From Planctomycetota bacterium (lineage in GTDB: Bacteria; Planctomycetota; MHYJ01; JACPRB01), in the NCBI GenBank assembly GCA_016190175.1, contig JACPRC010000037.1, positions 1 to 55,655 on the forward strand: DNA of 55,655 bases, written 5' to 3'. Of the stretch, positions 31,338 to 39,122 are shown piece after piece (position 1 is the first letter of the stretch; every line of letters starts with the position of its first letter). A model generated the notes under the pieces. The model made no database searches, had not been told where the DNA came from, and worked only from the letters and a program-made list of their open reading frames with translations. Position numbers and translations under genes: made by a program.

Positions 31338-31832
31338 ATGGATCCGGCGGGTCGTGAGCGGCGTCCCGAACCGCCCCGCGGCCATGTCCGCTTGCACCGG
31401 CCTCGCCCTCACGTCGAAGACATGGTGGCGCGCGCCCTGGGCGGCTGCCTGAACCCCCGCGACCGGCGCCCGCGGAACATCCCGACCGTCGACCCGCAGC
31501 GTTGGGACTCGGCCCAAGGGCCGCCTGCGCGGGCGAAGCTCGGGGAGATGTTCCGCCGGTACGGGTACGCGCGCTCCGGGCGATGGAAGGACGCTCCCGG
31601 CCAGGTCCATCGAGGCTACGAGCTTCGTTTCGCCGCCGCCGACGAGCGGGAACGGGACACCGTGGCGGATCTGCTCCGGGCGACGGGAGTGCGTTCGGGA
31701 ACGCCATTTCGCAAGGGCCGCCAGTGGCGCATCCCGGTCTACGGCCGCGAGGCCGTCGCGCGATTGCTCGCGGACTTCCGGGGGCGCGCGACGAAGGGAT
31801 CCGGGCCGCGTCCTCCGTCCCGGTCCGGATGA
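31338..31832 (+). CDS. Hypothetical basic protein downstream of nadB
   Basis: About 164 residues from ATG 31338; ATG 31323, overlapping the nadB end, is also in frame. The most protein-like part is the second half: MFRRYGYARSGRWKDAPGQ, GYELRFAAADERERDTVADL, RATGVRSGTPFRKGRQWRIPVYG, with periodic basic residues as in small nucleic-acid-binding domains. The first 60 residues are low complexity. I do not recognise a family. It is probably cotranscribed with nadB. The long opposite-strand frames here have no such pattern. Confidence 0.5.
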   Translation: MDPAGRERRPEPPRGHVRLHRPRPHVEDMVARALGGCLNPRDRRPRNIPTVDPQRWDSAQGPPARAKLGEMFRRYGYARSGRWKDAPGQVHRGYELRFAAADERERDTVADLLRATGVRSGTPFRKGRQWRIPVYGREAVARLLADFRGRATKGSGPRPPSRSG

Positions 31833-31858
31833 GCGTGTCCGGCCGCTTGGTGCGACCG

Positions 31859-31872
31859 GTTCAAGATTGAAC
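31859..31872. promoter_or_regulatory. Palindrome GTTCAA-GA-TTGAAC
   Basis: Perfect 6-bp arms, immediately upstream of the -35 box of the next gene. The position suits an operator or activator site. Confidence 0.45.
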
Positions 31873-31879
31873 TTTTCCC

Positions 31880-31907
31880 TTGACTTCCGAACCGGAACGG
31901 ATAGCCT
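31880..31907 (+). promoter_or_regulatory. Sigma-70-like promoter TTGACT-16-TAGCCT
   Basis: The -35 box TTGACT (31880-31885) and -10 box TAGCCT (31902-31907) are 16 bp apart; a start near 31914 would give a ~40-nt leader containing GGAGAGGAG before ATG 31953. Confidence 0.5.
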
Positions 31908-31952
31908 GTAACGGAGTTTCGCACGGATTCGAGACCGGAGAGGAGAACCCCG

Positions 31953-32606
31953 ATGATGAAGAGCTGGGCGATGGGGGGGGGGGGGCTGATCGGTGTCGTC
32001 CAGGCCGCGGCGCTTGAGGGCGTGCCGGCCCAGGAAACGCCCGCCGCCGCGGTGGACGTGACGAACCTGGAGGGGACCATCTCTGCACAGGACTGGTTCA
32101 ATCCGGACGCGGGACAAGGAGCGATCACGGCCGTCGGCACCTACGACACCAAAGTAAACACTCCGACCAAGAGTCTCATCGAAGATCTCCATATCTTCTT
32201 GTCCATGACGATCACGTACACCGATGGGCACACGCAAAGCGGAGGGGAATTCGGGTTGCTCGCTACGGTCAACAAGGCGGGTCTGGTCGGCACGTCCGAC
32301 CCGAACGTTCCCTTCGAGGAGCCGATGGAATACGAACTCGTGGGCGACGAGGCAAAACTCGACGCTGCCACCAAGGACGCCGCCAGCGAACTGTCGTTGA
32401 AGGACCCAAAAGGAGGCGGGGGGATCACCGAAATGGATGTTCATACGATGTACAACAAGGCTGTAAGCGCAAGGGTCAAGGTCAGGATCCTTGGCGCCAT
32501 GCGCGGGGGGAAAGCCGCCGTGGACAGCATCGACGGCAAGGCGACCCTCAGCTTCGACAAGTCCGGCAATTCGATCAAGGCGAAGTCGGTTCAGGCGAAG
32601 AACTGA
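31953..32606 (+). CDS. Exported protein with G13 tract in signal peptide
   Basis: 217 residues. ATG 31953 follows GGAGAGGAG. The signal peptide is MMKSWAM, then GGGGLIGVVQAAA, with likely cleavage near VPAQ. Thirteen G (31973-31985) encode the glycine run. The mature part is a predicted beta-sandwich with TITYTDGHTQSGGEFG, then VPFEEPMEYELVGDEAKLD, ending in SFDKSGNSIKAKSVQ; I do not recognise it. Loss or gain of one G places a stop after a few codons, so expression could be switched by slippage. It has a clear promoter and leader, unlike many neighbours, and uses more A/T-rich codons. Confidence 0.7.
   Translation: MMKSWAMGGGGLIGVVQAAALEGVPAQETPAAAVDVTNLEGTISAQDWFNPDAGQGAITAVGTYDTKVNTPTKSLIEDLHIFLSMTITYTDGHTQSGGEFGLLATVNKAGLVGTSDPNVPFEEPMEYELVGDEAKLDAATKDAASELSLKDPKGGGGITEMDVHTMYNKAVSARVKVRILGAMRGGKAAVDSIDGKATLSFDKSGNSIKAKSVQAKN
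31973..31985 (+). repeat. G13 homopolymer in signal-peptide codons
   Basis: Thirteen consecutive G, starting with the last base of an internal ATG. With 12 G the frame reads GGC TGA directly after the tract; with 14 G a TGA follows 12 codons later. Confidence 0.92.
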
Positions 32607-32646
32607 ACAAAGCGTCCTCTTGCAGGGCCGCGGGTAGGAGCCGAGC

Positions 32647-34104
32647 ATGGCACGGCGAATATCGGGCGGGTTGCTGGGAGCGGTTCTGGTCCTGGCTCTC
32701 GTGAGTATCGCATATCGACTTCGCGACGGGGACGGACCATCGGCCCGCCGCGGCACTCGACGGTCCGCAACCCCGCATGTCCTGTGCCCGGACCTGCACG
32801 GCAACCGTGATGAACGCCGGGATGCGGCGGCTCCGAAGCGCCGGGAGGACACAAGCTCGGAGGAGACTTCAGCCGAGGAGGCTCTGGCCCATGAAGTCGG
32901 CGGAGCGGACAGGCAATTCTGCTCCAGGGTGCAGGGGATCGAAAACGAGATCGTCAACCGGCTGAGCTCCCTGACTCCGGAAGCGGGTCTTTCGTACTTG
33001 GAATCGCTCCTCGCCTCTTCCGCGACCGTTTCAGGAGATCGGATGACGGAGGATCGCATCCGACGCGTGCTGGCCGCCAAGTACCTCGCGTGCATCGCAT
33101 ACGACTCGTCTTCCCTCATTCCGAACGTCCTGGCGATTTCCAAGGCATGGATCAGGACAGAACTGGATCGGGAGGTTCGCTTCCAGTTGATCGCGGGCTT
33201 GGGAGGGCTCCCTCTCAAGGCGAGCGCCGGGAGTCTGCTTGACGGCGAGACGCGCAGGTGGAGAGTCGTGGAGGGGTTCTCGAACGTTCGGCGGATGGAC
33301 GGTCAGCGATTTGAGCTCCCTTGGCAAGGTTCCTTGCGCAGGAGTGCCGCACATGATCCCGAGATCCTCGACCTGCTGGCCGAGATCGCCGGAAGTCCGC
33401 AGGATCGCGGTCGATTGGCGGCGTTGCCTGTCTTGGCCGAGATGGACACGGATTCCAGCCGGAAGATCGTGCTCGACCTTTTCCGGAGCGATCCCGGCAC
33501 ACGCTTCTGGTCGGTCGAGGGGCTCTGCTGGTCGGGACGTCCCGAGGTCCTGCGGGTCTTCGTCGAAGTCCTTCCCACGGAGCGCGATCCCCTGGTCGTG
33601 AATCAGATGGTCGATGCGATCCGGAAGGCCGATCCTGTCCCCGAAGGTGCCGGCGCCGCATTGCTGGGGACCTTCCGAAACCTCGCGGCGCGGGAAAACG
33701 ATCTGTGCGAGCGCGCGCGAGGCCGGGTCCTTTCGGCCGCGCAGCGGACGTTTGAGGCGACGCGCGACGCGAGCGCCGCCGAGTGCATCGTTCTGGGACT
33801 GGGAGACTCTTCCGACTCAGTGCGGCGCTCCGCGGTCCGAGTCATCGCGCAGCATCCCGACGGCGCGTTCATCGCGCCTCTTTGGAAAGCTCTGGGGGAT
33901 GCGCGGGATGAGTACGGTCGCGAACTTGTCCGATACGCCTTGAGACACACCGATCCGACGTTCCAAGGCCCCAGTTTGCTGTGGGACATCGAGCGGATCG
34001 AGAAACAACTGAAGGACAAAGGTCTCTCTGCGGAAGCGCGACAGGCTCTGGAGCGGGACTTGCGCGCCAGGAAAGACGAGCTGGCCCGGATGGCGCGACG
34101 GTAG
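32647..34104 (+). CDS. Membrane-anchored HEAT-repeat-like protein
   Basis: 485 residues. ATG 32647 has GGAG 8 nt upstream. The N-terminal anchor is GGLLGAVLVLALVSIAY; a charged linker follows, then an all-helical region with HEAT/armadillo-like pairs (DPEILDLLAEIAGSPQDRG, RLAALPVLAEMDTDSSRKIV, DSSDSVRRSAVRVIAQHPDG) and a coiled C-terminus (KQLKDKGLSAEARQALERDL). Such arrays are scaffolds for protein contacts; no partner can be named. It follows the exported G13 protein by 40 nt and has similar codon use, so the two may form an operon. The end is followed by a dispersed palindromic repeat. Confidence 0.75.
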   Translation: MARRISGGLLGAVLVLALVSIAYRLRDGDGPSARRGTRRSATPHVLCPDLHGNRDERRDAAAPKRREDTSSEETSAEEALAHEVGGADRQFCSRVQGIENEIVNRLSSLTPEAGLSYLESLLASSATVSGDRMTEDRIRRVLAAKYLACIAYDSSSLIPNVLAISKAWIRTELDREVRFQLIAGLGGLPLKASAGSLLDGETRRWRVVEGFSNVRRMDGQRFELPWQGSLRRSAAHDPEILDLLAEIAGSPQDRGRLAALPVLAEMDTDSSRKIVLDLFRSDPGTRFWSVEGLCWSGRPEVLRVFVEVLPTERDPLVVNQMVDAIRKADPVPEGAGAALLGTFRNLAARENDLCERARGRVLSAAQRTFEATRDASAAECIVLGLGDSSDSVRRSAVRVIAQHPDGAFIAPLWKALGDARDEYGRELVRYALRHTDPTFQGPSLLWDIERIEKQLKDKGLSAEARQALERDLRARKDELARMARR

Positions 34105-34122
34105 CCCTCCTGCAATCGCAAG

Positions 34123-34204
34123 TGTTCAGCCATCAGCTTTCAGCCGTCAGCAAGATGGGAGTCGCGCCGGCCCGGCTGAAAGCTGACCGCTGAGGGCTGA
34201 TGGC
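34123..34204. repeat. Dispersed palindromic repeat (CAGCCATCAGC family), copy 4
   Basis: Left arm CAGCCATCAGCTTTCAGCC, right arm GGCTGAAAGCTGACC and GGCTGATGG words. It lies between the convergent HEAT and deacetylase-like genes, 18 nt after the HEAT stop. Confidence 0.8.
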
Positions 34205-34228
34205 GACCCCTGAACGGTTGCCTGCAGT

Positions 34229-35914
34229 CTACTCCATCCGCGACGGGACTCCCCCGGCCTTCCCCCACGCCTCCGCCGTCTCGCGGATCGTGGCCCACTC
34301 GACGCCCGGCCGGGCCGCCATGCGCTTCGCCCACGCCTCGATCGCCTCGATGCCGTCCTTCGTGCCGACGACGGCGAACGTCCGCGGGGAGACCATGATG
34401 CTCGCGCTCACGACCGGCGGCCCGCCGTCCGCGAGCTTCCCGGCCATCGCCTCCGCGTCGGCGAGCCGGCGCGTGCCGCCGCCGACGGCGATCAGCGTCC
34501 CGTCCGGATCGTGGACGGTCCATTCGCGCGCGCTCTTCGGCCGCCACACGCCGAAGCTCCGGTCGTCGCTCCCCGGTCGGTGATTCGGCTGGAGCACCAG
34601 ACCCCAGACGATCTCCGCACGCCACGTCTTGCCCGACCCGAGCGCCTCGAGCTCGCGGACGATCGCTCCGGATGCGACCGCGTTCGGATGACCGCCGAGC
34701 CTGCGGATCGTCTCGGCGCACCGGGCGCGGTCCTCGATGCGGTGCGCATGAATGTCCCATTCCACGCCCATCGCCTCCGTCGCCCGGATCGCCTCGGCCG
34801 CGCGAGGCTCGCCCTCCAGCCAGCCGATGTCCGCGCCGACGGACCAGCGCATGCCGTGCGGCCGCCCCTCCGACTTCCCCGCGGCCGTGGCGCGGCGGAA
34901 GAACTCGATCAGCCGGTCCGGATCGGGCCAGCTCTCCCGCTTCGTCTCGATGTGCATGGTGCCCGAGACGTGCAGCTTCGACGGCTTCCCCTCGATCATC
35001 GCGAGCAGCATCCGGGAGTTGACGGCGGTCATCGCGGACCGGCTTGCGGCGACGTGCGCCACCGCCGCCTCGTACTGCTTCCACACCGCCTCCCGTGCGC
35101 TCTCCGCGAGGAGCGGCGACTTGCGCGAGACGTCCCAGTCCGGACGGCGGGCGCCCCGGGCGTAGACCGTGACCCACGCCGACTTCTCGGCGAAGAAATC
35201 GTTGTCGTGCATCTTCACGCCGACGAAGTACGGGGCCTTCGCCCCGGCACCCCGGCGCGCCTCCGCGAACGCGCGCGCCAGAAGCTCGGCGACGGGTTCG
35301 CCCACGTGTTCGAACAGCTTGAGGTCGGCGTGCTCGGGCCTCAGGTGGAGTCCGTCGCGCTTGTCGCCGAGGTTGATCGAACGGCCGTGCTGGACGGCGA
35401 ACCGCGCCCCCATCTCCCGGAAGACCTCGGCCACGGTCCGACCGAGGGCGGGATCGGTCTGCGCCGCGACCACGAGGGGCGCGTACCCCATCGCCTCCTT
35501 CAGCTTTGCGTAACCGCCCGGCCGGTCCGTCGGCCGGCCCGTGGCGAGGTCCAGCCCGTGCGTCTCGTATTCCACGATCGCCTTCCGCAGCTCGGAGGGC
35601 GTCAGGCGGGAGAGCCCCGCCCAGTCGTACTTCAGGTAGTAGGGCTTGGGCGGCCGCACGTGATAGCACACCGATGCCACGGGCGATTCCCGGAGCCGGC
35701 GCATCAGGTCCGCGCCGAAGAGGTCGGTCATCGTCGTCGTCAGGTAGAAGTCGACCGGGACCTTGTGCCTCTCGTGGATCTCCAGGATCCGCGCGACGGC
35801 CTTCGCGCTCTCCTCGGGATAGGAGAAGTCCTGCACGTTGATCGAGAAGATCACGCGGTCCGACGGAGGCGGAGGCTCCTGGACGACGAGCGCAGCGAAG
35901 ATCAGAGGGATCAT
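34229..35914 (-). CDS. Two-domain deacetylase-like secreted protein (fused form)
   Basis: 561 residues with a short N-terminal signal (MIPLIFAALVVQ). The first half (about 20-320) has a NodB/glycosidase-like start, VIFSINVQDFSYPEESAK, then HKVPVDFYLTTTM, VCYHVRPPKPYY, FAVQHGRSINLGDKRDGLHL and VKMHDNDFF. The second half has VSGTMHIETKRESW, VEWDIHAHRIED and SFGVWRPKSAREW with a VHDPDGTLIAVGGG segment. Each half matches a separate gene of this operon: the first that at 37909-38889, the second that at 36905-37912. The conserved His/Asp residues suggest a metal-dependent carbohydrate enzyme, but no activity is proven. ATG 35914 overlaps the upstream stop as ATGA. Confidence 0.6.
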   Translation of the reverse strand: MIPLIFAALVVQEPPPPSDRVIFSINVQDFSYPEESAKAVARILEIHERHKVPVDFYLTTTMTDLFGADLMRRLRESPVASVCYHVRPPKPYYLKYDWAGLSRLTPSELRKAIVEYETHGLDLATGRPTDRPGGYAKLKEAMGYAPLVVAAQTDPALGRTVAEVFREMGARFAVQHGRSINLGDKRDGLHLRPEHADLKLFEHVGEPVAELLARAFAEARRGAGAKAPYFVGVKMHDNDFFAEKSAWVTVYARGARRPDWDVSRKSPLLAESAREAVWKQYEAAVAHVAASRSAMTAVNSRMLLAMIEGKPSKLHVSGTMHIETKRESWPDPDRLIEFFRRATAAGKSEGRPHGMRWSVGADIGWLEGEPRAAEAIRATEAMGVEWDIHAHRIEDRARCAETIRRLGGHPNAVASGAIVRELEALGSGKTWRAEIVWGLVLQPNHRPGSDDRSFGVWRPKSAREWTVHDPDGTLIAVGGGTRRLADAEAMAGKLADGGPPVVSASIMVSPRTFAVVGTKDGIEAIEAWAKRMAARPGVEWATIRETAEAWGKAGGVPSRME

Positions 35915-36876
35915 GGGATCTCCGTCACGTAGACCATGAGGTACGTTCCGTTCGCGAGTCGGATCACGGCCGCGTCCTTGACGCCGTGCGCCTCGAGCCC
36001 CGAGGCCGTGTCCAGGGTCAGGCGGGTGCCGGGCTCGGAGGTCCAGGTCTCGCCGTCGGCGCTGAAGAACGAGACGATCGAGCTCGCTGCCTGCGTGAAT
36101 CCGTAGAAGCGGTATCCCCCCGGGACGGCGAGCCCGTTGGAGACCGCGCACGGAGTCCCGACATAAGTGAAGGACTGCTCGCCGACGTAGGCGAAGTTCT
36201 TTCCGTCCGCGGAGGTCGCGTGCCAGTTCGCGCCCGGCGCGGAGACGCTCCCGCCCGCGAACAGGTGCCAGCCCGCGCCGGTCTGCAGGGTCGTCGGATC
36301 GAGGACCGCCTTCCCCGGCACGGAGAACGCGACCCCCACCTTCGAGAAGTTGATCCCGTCCGTCCCCTCGGCGAGATAGGTCCTCGGTCCCGCGCCGTCG
36401 TTCGGGTCGCTGGTGACGAACATCCGGAACGTGCCGCTCGACAGGAGCTGGACGTCCGGGTCCACCGGCGAGCTCATCCCAGTGAAGCCGGACAGATTGA
36501 CCCGTTTGTAGGCCCAGGTCCCGCCGCCGTCCGTCGAGATGGCGACGACGACCTTGTTGTTCTCGGTGCCTACCGTCCAGCCGAGATAGTAGAGCCGCAG
36601 CCATCCCTGCGAGTCGATGACGAGATCGGGGACGTCGGCCTGGTCCGAGATGACCTCGTAGGTGCGGGTGAAGTTGAGCCCGTCCGGGGACGTAGCGACC
36701 ATGAGACGGTTGCTCCACGGCCCGTGGTCGGCGGGGCCCGCGACCTTGCCGGTCGGGGGGGTGAAGTCGCTGGTCAGGGTCGTGCCGCCGGACGACGGGC
36801 TCTCGTCGCCCGTCCCGCCTCCTCCGCCGCAGCCGGCGAGGATGAGGACCGCCAGGGACGCAATCCATCGCAACAT
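35911..36876 (-). CDS. Beta-propeller lipoprotein (GH43/sialidase-like)
   Basis: 321 residues. ATG 36876 follows AAGGAG. Lipobox LAGC near residue 16 ends a signal peptide (MLRWIASLAVLILAGC), then a Gly/Ser-rich spacer. The rest repeats blade-like strands: NRLMVATSPDGLNF, KVVVAISTDGGGTWAYK, RTYLAEGTDGINF, WHATSADGKNFAYVG, VSFFSADGETWT. The S-x-DG-x-x-(F/W) turns are like Asp-box or GH43 five-bladed propellers. Inference: an outer-surface sugar-binding or glycoside-cleaving lipoprotein acting with the deacetylase-like proteins of the operon. It overlaps the next gene by 4 nt. Confidence 0.75.
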   Translation of the reverse strand: MLRWIASLAVLILAGCGGGGGTGDESPSSGGTTLTSDFTPPTGKVAGPADHGPWSNRLMVATSPDGLNFTRTYEVISDQADVPDLVIDSQGWLRLYYLGWTVGTENNKVVVAISTDGGGTWAYKRVNLSGFTGMSSPVDPDVQLLSSGTFRMFVTSDPNDGAGPRTYLAEGTDGINFSKVGVAFSVPGKAVLDPTTLQTGAGWHLFAGGSVSAPGANWHATSADGKNFAYVGEQSFTYVGTPCAVSNGLAVPGGYRFYGFTQAASSIVSFFSADGETWTSEPGTRLTLDTASGLEAHGVKDAAVIRLANGTYLMVYVTEIP

Positions 36877-36904
36877 AGGTCGTCTCCTTAAGAACCGGAT
36901 GTCT

Positions 36905-37912
36905 TCATCGCGTGCCGTACACGTTGGGACTGGATCCGTACACATCCTTCCACGCCTGGATCACGCCGGGATGCGTCGCGGCCACGATCTTGCCCGCGTC
37001 CGCGAGCGCCTTCAGCCGGACGAGGGCCGCCTCGAACTCCGCCCGGAGGTCCGCCTCGAGCATGTGGTCCTCCGGGAAGGTGATCGAGGCGGTGTAGATC
37101 CGACCGCCCGGGACTTGGCCGCTCGCGAGCTTCGCCGTCAACTCATCGAGATAGGCGAGCGAGTCCTCGAACGAGCCGAAGCCGTTGCCCCCGCCGATCG
37201 CGATCACGGGCGAAGCGTCGTCGTGCACCGCGTATCCGCCGTCGCTCAACTCCGACGGGCGCCAGACGCCGGAGAGGGACGAGTCCGCGCCCGGCCCGTG
37301 ACCGGCCTGGTAGGCGAAACCGGAGAGGATCTTGGGGAACCACGTCGTTTCGTAGACGTTTCCGGCGATGCCCTGCGCCAGCTCCTCGAGCGACCGTTCG
37401 GCGGGTGTCGATCCGCCCATGAGCGGCGGCACCTCGATCCCGGCGATCTCCCACACCATGCGCGCGAGGTCCGCATAGTTGGGAGGAGCCGCGAACCGGA
37501 AGGGCTCCGGATTCTGCGACTCGTGTGCGTGGACCTCGATGGAAACTCCAAGGTCCTCCGCGAGGTACCGGAGAACGTGCTTGCCGTTCGTGCGGGACGG
37601 ATCCGCCTCGAGCGCGAGCTTCTCCCACTGCGCGATCGCCTCGAGGATCACGTAGTCGCTTTGCCAGTTGTACTTCAGACCGTAGGAGGCGATCAGCTTC
37701 GCGTTGAAGATCATGCCCTCCCGGAATTCGAGATAGCCGGCGAGGGACTCCCGGAACCCGCCGAAGCGGGACAAGGTCCGCTCGTTGTGCGAGTAGATCG
37801 TGACGTAGACGGGCGTGTCGGCCGGCGATGCGGGCGGCACCGCCGCTTCATGCTCGCAGGAAAGAGACGCCGCCGCGAAAAACAGGACCAACGATGCGCG
37901 GATCGTCTTCAT
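36905..37912 (-). CDS. Lipoprotein equal to second half of fused deacetylase-like protein
   Basis: 335 residues. The signal peptide ends in LSC (MKTIRASLVLFFAAASLSC), a lipobox. VYVTIYSHNERTLSRFGGF opens a barrel-like domain; VSIEVHAHESQNPEPF, then HGPGADSSLSGVWRPSEL and VHDDASPVIAIGGGNGFG match in order the second half of the protein at 34229-35914 (DIHAHRIED, SFGVWRPKS, VHDPDGTLIAVGGG). The His-x-His and Glu residues could bind metal. The ATG overlaps the upstream stop (37909-37912). The paralogues have diverged a lot, so duplication is not recent. Confidence 0.65.
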   Translation of the reverse strand: MKTIRASLVLFFAAASLSCEHEAAVPPASPADTPVYVTIYSHNERTLSRFGGFRESLAGYLEFREGMIFNAKLIASYGLKYNWQSDYVILEAIAQWEKLALEADPSRTNGKHVLRYLAEDLGVSIEVHAHESQNPEPFRFAAPPNYADLARMVWEIAGIEVPPLMGGSTPAERSLEELAQGIAGNVYETTWFPKILSGFAYQAGHGPGADSSLSGVWRPSELSDGGYAVHDDASPVIAIGGGNGFGSFEDSLAYLDELTAKLASGQVPGGRIYTASITFPEDHMLEADLRAEFEAALVRLKALADAGKIVAATHPGVIQAWKDVYGSSPNVYGTR

Positions 37913-38889
37913 TCGGCACCTACCATTTCCTTCAGTTGAAAGGCGTTGATGCACGCGAACCGTTGCGGGGACCCCGCGACGTAGGCGACGACCTCCGCGT
38001 AGAGCTGCTTCATCGCCTCGGTGTATTCCGCGGGCTTGAGTTCCACCTGCGTTGCGAGATCCGTGTCCCACGGAGGGAAGTGGTCGTCCGCGTAGACGGC
38101 CCAGAACGGGGCCGGCCGGGCGTAGTAGTCGTTCTCGTGGAGCTTGATGTTGAGGAAGAGGGGACCCGGGCGCCCCGCCAGCGCGTCCTCGACGATGCGG
38201 GCGCCCGTGATCCCCCCCGCCAGGTAGAGATCCACGTATTCGAGCAGGCGGATCTCGACGTCCTCCGGCCGGAGGTAGAGCCCGTTCCGCTGCTCTCCCA
38301 GCGCCACGCTGCGGCCGTGCACGACCGCGAACGACACGCCCTTGTCGCGCAGCACCGCGCTGACGACCTCCGACCGGCGGGCGATCGTCCCGACCATGAC
38401 GGGGGCGTAGCCGAGCGTGTCCTTCACGAACTGGCATCCGCCGGCCTGCCCGCCGACGGGAAGTCCCGTCTCGAGGTCCAGCGCGGCCTCCTCGTACGCG
38501 AGGACGGCCGCATAGGCCTCGGATTCGCCCATCTCCTCCAGGCCGATGAAGTCGGAGCTTCCCTCCGCGTATGGGACGGGGGGACGGAAGTGGTACGAGC
38601 CGGCGAAGAGCCCGCCGCCCTTGAGCTTCGCGACGACGTCCGGCGCGCCGGCCGCGATGATCCGGAAGGCGGGGTCGGTCACGAACACGTCGAGCGGGAT
38701 CCCCTGCGACTCGTGGACGCCCATCGTGTAGCGGATGCCGTCGAGGCTGCGGTCGGGAAAGGCCCAGTCATGGACGTTCAGGGTGAAGAGGACGCGGATC
38801 TGCGGCTCGCTCTGCGCCGGCGGCGGCGTGTCGGCGTCGTCGCCGGTACATCCGGCCAGGAGCGCCATCAAGGCGATCGTCTTCTTCAT
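37909..38889 (-). CDS. Lipoprotein equal to first half of fused deacetylase-like protein
   Basis: 326 residues from ATG 38889 (MKKTIALMALLAGC, lipobox LAGC); ATG 38901 would add MGFV. The domain runs VLFTLNVHDWAFPDRS, ESQGIPLDVFVTDPAF, GSYHFRPPVPYAE, FAVVHGRSVALGEQRNGLYL, LNIKLHENDYYARPAP. Every motif has a counterpart in the first half of the protein at 34229-35914, including the HxND and VHGRS segments. Family membership in the deacetylase/glycoside hydrolase barrel group is inference. It is the second gene of the operon and is followed with a 4-nt overlap by the gene for the other half. Confidence 0.65.
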   Translation of the reverse strand: MKKTIALMALLAGCTGDDADTPPPAQSEPQIRVLFTLNVHDWAFPDRSLDGIRYTMGVHESQGIPLDVFVTDPAFRIIAAGAPDVVAKLKGGGLFAGSYHFRPPVPYAEGSSDFIGLEEMGESEAYAAVLAYEEAALDLETGLPVGGQAGGCQFVKDTLGYAPVMVGTIARRSEVVSAVLRDKGVSFAVVHGRSVALGEQRNGLYLRPEDVEIRLLEYVDLYLAGGITGARIVEDALAGRPGPLFLNIKLHENDYYARPAPFWAVYADDHFPPWDTDLATQVELKPAEYTEAMKQLYAEVVAYVAGSPQRFACINAFQLKEMVGAE

Positions 38890-38920
38890 GACAAACCCCA
38901 TATGACGTCGGCGCGGCGGT

Positions 38921-39040
38921 TCATTGACGCCGGCTCGCGATCCATCCGAGGACGGTCCCGAGGACCGCGAGGGCCAGGATCCCCAAGCGCAGCGGCCTCG
39001 CGCTTCCGGAGCAGCCTCCGCCGCCGGCTGCGGCGTCCAT
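38921..39040 (-). CDS. 39-residue orphan C-terminal sorting-signal-like peptide
   Basis: The ORF from ATG 39040 encodes MDAAAGGGGCSGSARP, then a hydrophobic helix (LGILALAVLGTVLGWIA) and SRRQ. Gly-rich, Cys, transmembrane helix and basic tail are the layout of C-terminal protein-sorting domains such as MYXO-, Synergist- or GlyGly-CTERM. Normally these end a large exported protein; here almost nothing precedes the tail. It may be the 3' remnant of a lost gene or a real small membrane peptide. It sits directly upstream of the lipoprotein operon. Confidence 0.45.
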   Translation of the reverse strand: MDAAAGGGGCSGSARPLRLGILALAVLGTVLGWIASRRQ

Positions 39041-39122
39041 CACCGAAAAGCAGACTGTCCACTCTTCTTGCGGCGGTCTGGATTCCCCGCCCCGCGATGC
39101 ACGCAGTGGTTCTACCGTCTCC

